Notes under the pieces: model-generated | What the model saw: only the letters and a program-made list of their open reading frames with translations | What the model was told of the DNA's origin: nothing | Databases searched by the model: none | Translations under genes and position numbers: made by a program | Assembly (NCBI GenBank): GCA_963835295.1 | Contig: CAWIEX010000014.1 | Span: forward strand, 806,001 to 870,000 | DNA length: 64,000 nt | DNA from: JAOPZW01 sp963835295 | Lineage (GTDB): Bacteria; Actinomycetota; Thermoleophilia; Solirubrobacterales; Solirubrobacteraceae | Direction of reading: 5' to 3' | In this document: piece after piece, positions 25,930 to 34,013 of the stretch | Layout of the letters: each line of letters opens with the position of its first letter | Numbering within the stretch: position 1 is the stretch's first letter

Positions 25930-27294
25930 ATGATTCGACGCAGCTTCATCCCCGCCGTCGCCGCGCTCGCTGCCGCGCTGCTCGTCGCCTCTTCCGCGGG
26001 TGCCACCATCTCCTCGCCAAAGCGGATCTCGTCGTCGAATCTGCGCATCCAAGGCATCGCCGTTGGCGCGGGCGGCGGACGGACCGCGATCGTCATGGAC
26101 GGGTACGACCCGAAGCCCAACCCCGACGAGTTCGAGGTGCTCGCGCGGCTGGGCACTGCGACGAGCCTCGGGTCGGCGCAGCGACTCGCCAAAGGCGGGT
26201 ACGTGACCGGCGACGCTGTGGGCGGCGACGGGACCGCAGTCGCAGGATGGACGCAGACGATCAACGACAAGCCGACGTGGCGCGTCGCGATCGCCCGACC
26301 CGGGAAATCGTTCGGCTCAGCGAGGACGCTCGGCGACCCCGGCGTCTTCACCGGCGTTCTCGCGGTGACGCCGACCGGCCGCATCGTCGCGATCTGGCGC
26401 ACCCGCTCAAGCGATCGCAGCGTGCGGGTCGCGATCGCGCCGCCCGGCGGCTGGTTCGGCGGCGCGAAGACGATCGGCGTCGCCCGCCAGGATCAGCCGC
26501 TCGTCGCCTCCGGCCCCGACGGGACCGTCGTCGCGACGTGGCTCGACACGCAGCCGGCGCCGCAGCCCCCGCCCGCGCCGGCGCCGACCGACCGCACCGC
26601 GGAGATCCAGGCGACGACCCTCGCGTCGAGCGCATCCGCGTTCGCGGCGCCGATCACGCTCGCCTCGTCTACGTACTGGGGCAGCACGGCGCCCGCGCTC
26701 TCCACCGGGCCGGGCGGCGTCGTGATCTCCTGGCCGCAGCCGATGGCGGCCAAGGTCCGCAAGCTGGTGCGCCTGCTGCCCCACGGCACCTTGAGGTCCG
26801 CGATCGACCTCACCGCCAGCGCGCCGATCGCCGGCATCGGCCTCGAGAACAAGTTGGCGCTCGGCCTCCCGTCCGACCTCACGATCAGCGCGCTGTGGCA
26901 GGACGCCACGACGAAGAACGCGGAGAGCGACCAGCTCACCTCCTCCGTGGTGAAGACGAGCACGCGCCCGGCGGCCGGCGAGCACGGCCTGTTCAGCGCG
27001 GCGAGGACGCTGTCGACTTCGGGCTGGCTCGCCGGCGGCCCCGAAGCGGGCGCGCTCACGGACCGCACGATCGCCGCATGGGGCGAGACCGCCAAGACAA
27101 AGCCTTCGCGCCTGCGGATCGCCATCCGCAGCAACGGCAGCTGGACGGTCGCCTCCCCGCTGAAGGCGCCGGACCTCGACACGAACTCGGTCAGTCTCGC
27201 CGCCGGCAGCAAGCACGTCCCCGTCGTCTGGATCCAGTACCCGGACGCCAAGCGGCCGGGCGGGCAGGCGTACCTCGCGACGTACCGGCCGTAG
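25930..27294 (+). CDS. secreted beta-propeller-like protein of unknown function
   Basis: 454 residues with a signal peptide (RRSFIPAVAALAAALLVASSAGA). The mature part is built from repeats of about 45-50 residues that alternate strand-rich segments such as VLAVTPTGRIVAIWR, PLVASGPDGTVVATWLD and STGPGGVVISWPQP. The repeated (D/T)GxxVAxW pattern suggests a beta-propeller. A Pro/Ala-rich linker sits near residue 215. No catalytic motif is visible. It is the last intact gene before the third att repeat. Confidence 0.75.
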   Translation: MIRRSFIPAVAALAAALLVASSAGATISSPKRISSSNLRIQGIAVGAGGGRTAIVMDGYDPKPNPDEFEVLARLGTATSLGSAQRLAKGGYVTGDAVGGDGTAVAGWTQTINDKPTWRVAIARPGKSFGSARTLGDPGVFTGVLAVTPTGRIVAIWRTRSSDRSVRVAIAPPGGWFGGAKTIGVARQDQPLVASGPDGTVVATWLDTQPAPQPPPAPAPTDRTAEIQATTLASSASAFAAPITLASSTYWGSTAPALSTGPGGVVISWPQPMAAKVRKLVRLLPHGTLRSAIDLTASAPIAGIGLENKLALGLPSDLTISALWQDATTKNAESDQLTSSVVKTSTRPAAGEHGLFSAARTLSTSGWLAGGPEAGALTDRTIAAWGETAKTKPSRLRIAIRSNGSWTVASPLKAPDLDTNSVSLAAGSKHVPVVWIQYPDAKRPGGQAYLATYRP

Positions 27295-27385
27295 TGGCCT
27301 GCTCTCGGACTGACCTCGGTCCCGACGAGCACGACGAACGGCGGGATCCCCCGAGAGCCCTATTCTCGGTGCGCACCGAGCCTCG

Positions 27386-27516
27386 ATCTGCCGGTTGACG
27401 ATTGGTTGACACAATCCCGGCAAAACGCGACGAAACGCGACGCATCCCCACCGGTTCCCAAAGTCCGGAACCTGCTCATTTGCAGGTAGAACGCGAGTGC
27501 TCCTGGCCATACTCGA
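27386..27516 (+). other. island right-end arm sequence
   Basis: CTGCCGGTTGACGATTGG and nearby TTGACACAATCCCGGC, AAACGCGACGAAACGCGACG repeat with small changes the arrangement at 13657-13735. Both precede a copy of the tRNA-Gly att core, so they mark equivalent ends of two related elements. Confidence 0.65.
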
Positions 27517-27577
27517 CTGCTTGCCATGCAGAAGGTCGAGGGTTCGAGTCCCTTCAGCCGCTTCGAAGAACGTCCTG
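27517..27577 (+). repeat. attachment-site repeat 3 (tRNA-Gly 3' half copy)
   Basis: About 61 bp match the tRNA-Gly region and continue past its 3' end (to ACGTCCTG), longer than repeat 2. The similarity then extends another ~130 bp into recombinase coding sequence. It is the outermost att copy in the window. Confidence 0.9.
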
Positions 27578-27704
27578 TATCTACGGCGTTTCCGTGCCTT
27601 CCACCTCGCTCTACGCGCCGGGCTGGGAGGCATTTTTGTTGGCCGGTTGCCAATTTGGTTGCCAAAACCCCGCGGCCGGAAAGCAGTGCGAAGGCCTCCT
27701 CGAG
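27568..27704 (-). pseudogene. 3' fragment of a second tyrosine recombinase gene
   Basis: The minus strand reads EEAFALLSGRGVLATKLATG, matching the C-terminal tail of the recombinase at 8646-8760 at both DNA and protein level. Similarity stops at about 27704, where unrelated sequence begins. A third element therefore once started here and has been deleted. Confidence 0.8.
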
Positions 27705-28139
27705 CCTCGCCGCCGACGGATACATCGCGCAGACCTTCGACAGCCGCCGCCGCTACCGCGCCACCCTGCGCGTTGCCGCGCTGGGCTGCCAGGTCATAGC
27801 GCATGCCGAGCTGCCGCGCATCGCGGCGCCGCACGTCGCGGAGCTCCACAACGGGAGGACGTTCCCGCCGCGCTCGCGCTCGCAAGACGACGCGATGGTG
27901 TCGCGGACGTCGTCGACGCGCTGGTCGAGCGCGTGGTCGCGGCGGAGATCGACGCGCTCGTCGACGACATGTCATCGACCGAGGCGGAGGTGGTTCGATC
28001 GTTCCTGGAGGCCGTCGCGGACGCCGCCGATCGTCACGCGACTCGCGTGGCGGCAGACGCTGGCGCCAGCGCGCGTGACGCGCTTGCCGTCCCGTTGCCG
28101 GCGCTGTGGGCGTAGCTCGCAGCGACAGGGCTTCGTGGT
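27705..28139 (+). other. remnant region without intact gene
   Basis: Frames contain DGYIAQTFDSRRRYRATLRV and, further on, VVDALVERVVAAEIDALVDD with a helical tail ending at 28115, which looks like the end of a small helical (possibly regulatory) protein. The two pieces are in different frames and neither has a convincing start. I cannot name the source genes. Confidence 0.4.
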
Positions 28140-28532
28140 CTAGGCGTCGAGTTGGGCGAGGGCCCGTTCGATCGCTGCGATGAGATGCCGGCGCACGGCG
28201 GGCCACGCCGTGGGGAGCTCGTTGGTGCCGTAGGCGCGGCGCATGCGATCGGGGTCGAGCTCCATGAGATCGGTCCATACGAGGGAGAGCGCCCCTCGAG
28301 CGGCGGCGCGGTGAGAGCGCTGCTGTGCCGGTAGGCCCATCTCGCGCGCGGCCCCGACGAGGTCTTGGAGGGGCGGGCAGAGAAGGTCCGCGATGTCGGT
28401 GACAACGTCGTCGAGGCTCGTCATGGACAGGTGGGCATGGGGTTCGTCGACGACCTCTCGCAGGCGACGTTCGGAGAGCGCGAGGGCGCGCGCGATCGTG
28501 GCGTGCGGGTCGGGCTTCAGGGCGCCGGTCAT
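28140..28532 (-). CDS. hypothetical protein, third gene of dynamin operon
   Basis: A 130-residue, mostly helical protein. It reads ARALALSERRLREVVDEPHA, then LDDVVTDIADLLCPPLQDLV, and ends LIAAIERALAQLDA. ATG 28532 overlaps the stop of the preceding gene (ATGA). No known domain is recognised. Its coupling to a dynamin-like GTPase suggests a helper role, and the unit is headed by a fluoride riboswitch. Confidence 0.65.
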   Translation of the reverse strand: MTGALKPDPHATIARALALSERRLREVVDEPHAHLSMTSLDDVVTDIADLLCPPLQDLVGAAREMGLPAQQRSHRAAARGALSLVWTDLMELDPDRMRRAYGTNELPTAWPAVRRHLIAAIERALAQLDA

Positions 28533-29443
28533 GGCGCCCGACCGAGCTCGACGAGGGTCATCAGGTCGTCGGTGAGGGACGGTGAAAGGCCGATGTCCAC
28601 GTCGACGCCACCAGCTCGCAGACGTGCCCCGGAGTCGATGCGTGCGACGCCTTGGAGTTGTCGGCGCGGGACGGCCAGGATGTCGTGGCCGTAGGGCGAC
28701 GCGCCGCCCAGTGCGGTGGCGTCGGGGTCGCGGGCGATGATCAGCTCGCGTGGGGTCAGCGCCAACAGGACCGTGGATGGCTCGCCGCGGTCGGCGGCCA
28801 GTTCGCCGGCGCGGGCGACGGTCGGGTCGTCGGGCGCCAGGCAGATTGCGGGCGAGCTGAGGAGGTGGGCCCATTTGTGTGCCAGGGCTGGTGGCGGCTC
28901 GTCGCTGGGGACTGGCAGCGGGTAGCCGGCCGCGGCGGCTCGTACGGCGGCGAGCTCGTCCTCGAGCGCGTGGCGCGCGACGGCGTTGTAGCGGAGGGTG
29001 AGTCGTCGGTCGGGCGCGAGGAGCGTCAGGCGCGCGTGGAGCAGGATCTGGACGTGGTCGACCGCTGCGAGATAGTCGAGCGCGATGGCGGTCACCATTC
29101 CGGGCTCGGGGTCGGTGTCGACCCACAGCGCGGCGCCGCCGTCCGCGAGCCCGAGGACCTGTGCCGGCGTGGCAACCCAGCGATCGCGCCGGCCGACGAG
29201 CCGGCGCGCCGACGCGGGGACGACGAAGAACTGGTCCAGCCGCCAGGCTCCGCAGGCGGCTTGGAGGGCTTGCGCCGCGCCGGCGGGAACGTCGCGCCAG
29301 TGCAGCGGGACGTAGGGGTGCTCCGCGCCGCCGGCGCTTCGGCGGACCGCCGCGTCCGCCGTCAGCGGCCGCTCCCATCGTTCGGGTGGGTCGAGCTCGG
29401 GCTCGTGCAGGCGGTCGCGAAGGACTTCGACGAGGTGGCTCAT
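28529..29443 (-). CDS. hypothetical protein, second gene of dynamin operon
   Basis: A 304-residue soluble protein with no clear membrane segment. Seen: RWVATPAQVLGLADGGAALW, VTAIALDYLAAVDHVQILLH and TVLLALTPRELIIARDPD near the C-terminus. The alternation of strands around LALTPRELIIAR and VPRRQLQGVARI is reminiscent of PH-like domains that read out membrane or protein surfaces, but this is a guess. ATG 29443 overlaps the dynamin stop codon. Confidence 0.65.
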   Translation of the reverse strand: MSHLVEVLRDRLHEPELDPPERWERPLTADAAVRRSAGGAEHPYVPLHWRDVPAGAAQALQAACGAWRLDQFFVVPASARRLVGRRDRWVATPAQVLGLADGGAALWVDTDPEPGMVTAIALDYLAAVDHVQILLHARLTLLAPDRRLTLRYNAVARHALEDELAAVRAAAAGYPLPVPSDEPPPALAHKWAHLLSSPAICLAPDDPTVARAGELAADRGEPSTVLLALTPRELIIARDPDATALGGASPYGHDILAVPRRQLQGVARIDSGARLRAGGVDVDIGLSPSLTDDLMTLVELGRAP

Positions 29444-31155
29444 CCGGGCTTCTCCTGCAGGGCGGCTGCGAGTTCGCGGCAGCGCTGTTCGCGCGCCGCG
29501 AGGTCGCTTAGGCGACGCTCGGTCGCCTGGTGGTGGTCGGCGTGGGCGTCTCTCGCGCGCGCGACGGCGACCCGGATCGCGTCGCACGCCGCGCTTACCG
29601 CGGCGTGAAGCTCGTCGCCGTATTCGCGCGTCTCCTCGCGGACGCGCTCGGTCAGCGCGGAGCGCAGCCGGCCGGCGTGGCGGTCGGTCATGGCCAGCAG
29701 TCGCTCGCGCGCGGCACGGGTCACCAGCCGCCGCCCGAGCGCCCTTGGCAGCAGGGCGCGCCCGGCGGCGGTGAGGCGGACGAGCATGTCGTCGGGGTCG
29801 TCGAGCTTGAAGGTGAAGGCGGGCGGGCGCCGCAGGCGCGCCGATACGGGTGAGGTCGTGAGGTCCGTGTTCAGCGCGCTCTCGGCCGCGGCGCGCACCT
29901 CCTTGAGGATCTCGGTGACGCGCGCGGCGTGGCGGCTTTCGAGGACGCGCAGCTCGCTGCTGATCTGATGGGCGTAGCGCGGGACGAGCGCGGCGAACTC
30001 CTCGCGCGTGCGCTCGTCGATCCACGCGTCGAGCTCGGCCGCCAGCGCGCGGGCGCCGCCGGCGCTAGCGGCCGCCACGCTGCTGAGCTCGTCGTCTAGG
30101 GCGCTGCGGCGGTCCTTGGCGAAATGGGTCAGGGGCTCGTCGACGCTGGCCGCGAGTGCTCGCTCGATCCCGCGGGCGAGCAGGTCGCGTGCGTCCTGGT
30201 GGGCGTGCTCGAGCTCGGTGAGCCGGGTCTCGAGCTGGCGCGCACGCTCTTGGAGCTCGTCGAGCGGGAGGCGCAGCGCGGCGCCCTGCAGCCTGGCCGC
30301 GTGGGCAGCGCTGGCCGCCATGTTCGCGCCGCGCACGCCACTGGAGCGCGCCAGCACGTCGCCGCGCTCGGAGTCGGCAAGGGCCATGAGGCTTTGCCGC
30401 AGCGCGGGCACGCCTTCGCCGGTGCGGGCGCTGACTGCGAGGACGTGAGGGTCGGCGCCGAGCAGCGCGTGCAGCCCGTCGGTCACGAAGTGCAGCGTCT
30501 CGGTGCGGTCGCCGGGTTCGAGCTGGTCGACCTTGTTGACCGCGAACAGCAGCCGTGCGCCTGACTGCGCCACGATGGTGATGAGCTCGCATTCGGGAGC
30601 GTTGAGTGGCTGATCGGCCGCAAGGACGAAGAGCGCGACGTCGACGCGTCCGAGATAGCGCTCGGTCATGGTGGTGTTGTGGGCGTGGATCGAGCCGATG
30701 CCCGGGGTGTCGACGATCTGCACGCCGCGGGCCAGCAGGTCGTCGGGGAGCTCGACGGTGACGGGGGCGGCGTGGCGGGTGCCGCCCACGCCGGGGGCGG
30801 TGACGAGGGCGGCCAGTTCGGGGAGGGGACGTTCATCCTCGTCCCCGTGGGTGTCGCGGACGACGAGCCGTGGTCGCGTTCCGTGACGCAGAACGGTGAT
30901 GGCCGCTGTCAGGGGCAGGACGCCCGTGGGCAGCAGCGCATGGTCGACGAGCGCGTTGACGAGCGTGCTCTTGCCGCGTTTGAACTCGCCCAGGACGGCG
31001 ACGTTGCAGCGGGCGTCGGCGAGCCGGGCCACGGCGTCGTCGAGATCGGCGAGGGTGTCGGGGGCCAGCAGCCCGTCGGCGAGCGCTTGGAGTTCAAGCA
31101 GGTACTCACGGACGGCGTCGGTCGGCCGAACGGCGGCGACGGAGCTGTGGGCCAT
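29440..31155 (-). CDS. dynamin-family large GTPase
   Basis: 571 residues. The GTPase motifs are intact: G1 GEFKRGKST, G2-region Thr in LPLTAAIT, G3 DTPG, G4 NKVD. The C-terminal half is a long helical stalk (LQERARQLETRLTELEHAHQ and more), as in bacterial dynamin-like proteins that bind and remodel membranes. ATG 31155 has GGAGG seven bases upstream. The leader at 31188-31240 is a fluoride aptamer whose 3' strand can pair with that ribosome-binding site, so expression is probably fluoride-induced. Confidence 0.9.
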   Translation of the reverse strand: MAHSSVAAVRPTDAVREYLLELQALADGLLAPDTLADLDDAVARLADARCNVAVLGEFKRGKSTLVNALVDHALLPTGVLPLTAAITVLRHGTRPRLVVRDTHGDEDERPLPELAALVTAPGVGGTRHAAPVTVELPDDLLARGVQIVDTPGIGSIHAHNTTMTERYLGRVDVALFVLAADQPLNAPECELITIVAQSGARLLFAVNKVDQLEPGDRTETLHFVTDGLHALLGADPHVLAVSARTGEGVPALRQSLMALADSERGDVLARSSGVRGANMAASAAHAARLQGAALRLPLDELQERARQLETRLTELEHAHQDARDLLARGIERALAASVDEPLTHFAKDRRSALDDELSSVAAASAGGARALAAELDAWIDERTREEFAALVPRYAHQISSELRVLESRHAARVTEILKEVRAAAESALNTDLTTSPVSARLRRPPAFTFKLDDPDDMLVRLTAAGRALLPRALGRRLVTRAARERLLAMTDRHAGRLRSALTERVREETREYGDELHAAVSAACDAIRVAVARARDAHADHHQATERRLSDLAAREQRCRELAAALQEKPG

Positions 31156-31187
31156 TGCGAACCTCCACGTCGGGACGATGCCGGGAC

Positions 31188-31240
31188 GTAGAGGCCATCA
31201 GCGGCGCGGCCGCGGTCAGAGCGAGCCTCATCGCTCAAGG
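31188..31240 (-). promoter_or_regulatory. fluoride riboswitch 1 (dynamin operon)
   Basis: Minus-strand sequence has the stem GAGCG/CGCTC closing the loop GATGAGGC, then CCGCGGCC and GCTGATGGCCTCTAC. A TACAGT -10-like hexamer lies at 31244-31249. The 3' strand CCTCTACGTC is complementary (one G-U) to GACGTGGAGG, the Shine-Dalgarno region of the dynamin gene. Confidence 0.93.
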
Positions 31241-31279
31241 CGAACTGTATCGCGCGGGCCATCCCTAGACTCGCGCTGC

Positions 31280-31771
31280 ATGGAGGGCCGGCCGCTGTGG
31301 GCGCCGTGGCGCATCGAGTACATCAAGGGCCCCAAGCCGGACGGGTGCATCTTCTGTGCGGCGTCGACGAGCGCTGACGACGCCCGGGTCCTGGTCGTCG
31401 ATCGCGGCGAGCGCTGCTTGACGATGCTCAATGCGTTCCCGTATGCCGGTGGGCATCTGATGGTCGCGCCGCACCGCCACGTGGGTGAGCTCGAGGCGTG
31501 CGAGCCCGACGAGCTGACCGAGCTGATGGCGCTCGCCCAGCGCGCCATCCGCGCGCTGCGAGAGGTCGCGTCCCCGGACGGCTTCAACGTCGGCCTGAAC
31601 CTCGGGACGGTGGCGGGCGCCGGGTTCGCCGATCACCTGCATCTGCATGTCGTCCCGCGCTGGGCGGGTGACACGAACTACATGCCCGTCCTCGCCGGCA
31701 CGCACGTCGTTCCGCAGGCACTGGACGACACACGGGCGGCGCTGGCGCGCGCGCTGGGCGCCCTCAGCTGA
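31280..31771 (+). CDS. HIT-family nucleotide hydrolase/phosphorylase
   Basis: A 163-residue HIT protein of the AP4A-phosphorylase/FHIT-like type. It starts at ATG 31280 with PLWAPWRIEYIKGP and CIFCAA, has NAFPYAGGHLMVAPHRHVGE and the histidine triad DHLHLHVVPRW. These enzymes split dinucleoside polyphosphates or nucleoside phosphoramidates. It is divergent from the dynamin operon and not itself preceded by an aptamer. A second HIT gene lies at 52317-52724. Confidence 0.92.
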   Translation: MEGRPLWAPWRIEYIKGPKPDGCIFCAASTSADDARVLVVDRGERCLTMLNAFPYAGGHLMVAPHRHVGELEACEPDELTELMALAQRAIRALREVASPDGFNVGLNLGTVAGAGFADHLHLHVVPRWAGDTNYMPVLAGTHVVPQALDDTRAALARALGALS

Positions 31772-31777
31772 GCGCGA

Positions 31778-32174
31778 TCACGCGATCCGCCAGCGCGCGC
31801 GCAGGAGCTCGCCGCGCGCGACCCGACGCAGCAGGAGCGGCCCGTCGGCGGCCAGCTCGCGCAGCAGCGGGCGCGTGGCCTGGATGCCCTCGAGGGCGAC
31901 GAGCGCACGGAGCGCCTCGGCGGCGAGGTAGGGATCGCGCTGGGCGGCCACGGCGCGACGCAGCGGGCTCGGCCGCCGCTGCGGCTCGGCGGACGCCAAG
32001 CACCTGGGCCGCGATGATGGCGGTGCCGGGCAGCGGATGATCGAGGGCCCAGATCAACCGCTCGTCGCAGCTGAGCTCGTGCGGCGGTTCGATGGGATCG
32101 CCGCACGTCTCACAGCGACCGGAGAGACGATCATTGCGCCCGTAGCAGTGAAAACAGAACCAAGCCGTGGTCAT
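31778..32174 (-). pseudogene. zinc-ribbon plus HEAT-like protein, frameshifted
   Basis: From ATG 32174 the frame begins TTAWFCFHCYGRND and CETCGDPIE, a four-Cys zinc ribbon, then LPGTAIIAAQVLG. At about 31988 the continuation moves to another frame, which reads ASAEPQRRPSPLRRAVAAQR and DPYLAAEALRALVALEG, a HEAT-like helical repeat ending at 31778. Removing one base near 31990 restores a single protein of ~131 residues. The gene is preceded by fluoride riboswitch 2. Confidence 0.7.
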
Positions 32175-32190
32175 CGGAACCGTCGGTGGT

Positions 32191-32251
32191 GGCAGAGGCC
32201 ACCAGCGGGACGTCCGCGGTTCGCATCGGCGAGCGAGCCTCATCGCTCGCG
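32191..32251 (-). promoter_or_regulatory. fluoride riboswitch 2 (zinc-ribbon/HEAT gene)
   Basis: Stem GCGAGCG/CGCTCGC around GATGAGGC, and 3' strand GCTGGTGGCCTCTGCC. The A of GATGG is G here, the only such change among the fourteen copies, so it may be weakened. TATGCT lies at 32255-32260. The start codon follows only ~16 nt later with no clear Shine-Dalgarno sequence. Confidence 0.75.
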
Positions 32252-32320
32252 GCAAGCATATCCCGGTCACGGTGGCCTTCGCAGCGGCCACTGTGGCTAT
32301 CGACCGCTACGATCCTCCTA

Positions 32321-32366
32321 GGCGATGAAGCCCGCCTGAACCGCCGTGATGGCTGATGGCTTCTAC
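32321..32366 (+). promoter_or_regulatory. fluoride riboswitch 3 (MutS-like/enolase unit)
   Basis: GGCGATGAAGCCCGCC, then TGAACCGCC and GGCTGATGGCTTCTACC. The A in loop GATGAAGC is matched by T in GGCTTC, as pseudoknot pairing needs. TACGAT lies at 32308-32313. GCTTCTACCG can pair with CGGTGGAAGC, which spans the Shine-Dalgarno sequence in front of ATG 32388. Confidence 0.92.
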
Positions 32367-32387
32367 CGCACGAATCGGTGGAAGCTG

Positions 32388-34013
32388 ATGACGCCTTCTG
32401 ATTTCTCTGGATCTGGCTCGCCGTTCTCGGCGGATGGCGCGAGCGCTGGTGCGCAGTCGCGTGCTGGTGCGGGCGGCATGCAATTTCACGGCGTGCTTTT
32501 CGAGCAGCCGGAGAGCGCGGCCGGGGTCGACGCGCTGGAGCAGCCAGACTTCTTCGTCGACCTGAATCTCGATCAGGTGCTTCGGTCGGTGGTCGCCGGT
32601 CGTGAGCGATACGAGCTGAAGGCGTTCTTCTACGCGCCGCTGCACGACGCGGCGGCGGTCGGCTACCGCCACGAGGTGTTGCGCGACCTCGAGAAGCCCG
32701 AGGTGCACGAGGCGGTCGTCGGGTTCGCCGAGGCGTTCGGGCGCATGCGCGAGCACCTGGCCCAGGTACAGAAGCTCCACTACCCGCTGCAGAAGCAGGC
32801 GTGGTTTCTGGACGCCGTCGAGATCTACTGCCGGGCCGTTCGGTCGCTCGCGGACGACCTGGCGGAGCGAGACGTGACCTCACGAGGACTGCAGGGGCTT
32901 CGCCGCTACCTCGCCCAGTACGCCGCCGCGGAGCGGTTTGCCGCGCTGGCGGCGGAGACGCAAGCCCTTAAGGACGCCGTCGCGGGGGTGCGGTATGCGG
33001 TGCGGATCAACGGCCCGAAGGTCACCATCAGCCGCTACGAGGGCGAGGCGGACTACAGCACGGCGGTCGAGCAGACGTTCGCCAGGTTCCAGCAGGGGGC
33101 GGTGAAGAGCTACCTGGTGAAGCTGCCCGACTACGCCGAGATGAACCATGTCGAGGCACAGATCCTCGACGGTGTCGCCCAGCTGCACCCGGACGTGTTC
33201 GGGACGCTTGCGGACTACTGTGCCCGCCACGGCGATTACCTGGACGCCACGATCGGCAGGTTCGACCGCGAAGTGCAGTTCTACCTGGCCTACCTGGATC
33301 TGATCGGGCGCTTCAGGGTGGCCGGTCTGCCGTTCTGCTACCCGGACGTCTCCGCGCAGTCCAAGGAGGTGGCCGCCGAGGACACCTTCGATATCGCGCT
33401 GGCGAACAAGCTCGTGCCCGAGCGCGGCACGGTCGTCTGCAACGACTTTCACTTGGAGGAGCCGGAGCGGATCTTCGTCGTCAGCGGCCCGAACAACGGC
33501 GGCAAGACGACCTTCGCTCGCACCTTCGGACAGCTGCACCACCTGGCCAGCCTCGGCCTGCTGGTGCCCGGCAGGCAAGCGCGGCTGTTCCTTCCAGACC
33601 GGATCTACACCCACTTCGAGAAGGAAGAGGACATCGAGACGCTGCGCGGCAAGTTCGAGGAGGAGCTCGTGCGGGTGCATGAGATCCTCGAGCAGGCGAC
33701 GTCGAACAGCATCGTCGTCATGAACGAGAGCTTCAACTCGACGACGCTCAACGATGCGCTTTTCGTGGGCACCGAGATGGTGCAGCGGATCCTCGAGCTG
33801 GGCCCGCTCGGCGTTTACGTGACGTTCGTGGACGAGATCGCCTCGTTGAGCGAGGCGACGGTGAGCATGGTCAGCCAGATCGTGCTCGAGAACCCCGCCG
33901 AGCGGACGTTCAAGGTCATCCGCAAGCCGGCCGACGGGCTCGCGTACGCGTGGGCGATCGCTGAGAAGTACGGCCTGACCTACGAGCGTCTGGTGGAGCG
34001 GATCGGGACATGA
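32388..34013 (+). CDS. MutS-like ABC ATPase A
   Basis: A 541-residue protein. The N-terminal two thirds are helical core and connector; the C-terminal part is a MutS domain V ATPase: Walker A SGPNNGGKTTFART, signature-like TLRGKFEEELVRVHEILEQA, Walker B SIVVMNESFNST, and a late VTFVDEIASLS. It lacks MutS domain I, so mismatch recognition is unlikely. ATG 32388 is chosen because ATG 32346 lies inside the aptamer. The stop overlaps the next gene (ATGA), which encodes a second such ATPase; a heterodimer is likely. Confidence 0.85.
   Translation: MTPSDFSGSGSPFSADGASAGAQSRAGAGGMQFHGVLFEQPESAAGVDALEQPDFFVDLNLDQVLRSVVAGRERYELKAFFYAPLHDAAAVGYRHEVLRDLEKPEVHEAVVGFAEAFGRMREHLAQVQKLHYPLQKQAWFLDAVEIYCRAVRSLADDLAERDVTSRGLQGLRRYLAQYAAAERFAALAAETQALKDAVAGVRYAVRINGPKVTISRYEGEADYSTAVEQTFARFQQGAVKSYLVKLPDYAEMNHVEAQILDGVAQLHPDVFGTLADYCARHGDYLDATIGRFDREVQFYLAYLDLIGRFRVAGLPFCYPDVSAQSKEVAAEDTFDIALANKLVPERGTVVCNDFHLEEPERIFVVSGPNNGGKTTFARTFGQLHHLASLGLLVPGRQARLFLPDRIYTHFEKEEDIETLRGKFEEELVRVHEILEQATSNSIVVMNESFNSTTLNDALFVGTEMVQRILELGPLGVYVTFVDEIASLSEATVSMVSQIVLENPAERTFKVIRKPADGLAYAWAIAEKYGLTYERLVERIGT

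Noticed and set aside
27517..27577. Possible third tRNA-Gly gene
   Set aside because: Same reason: the 5' half is absent and the sequence before it is the element arm region.
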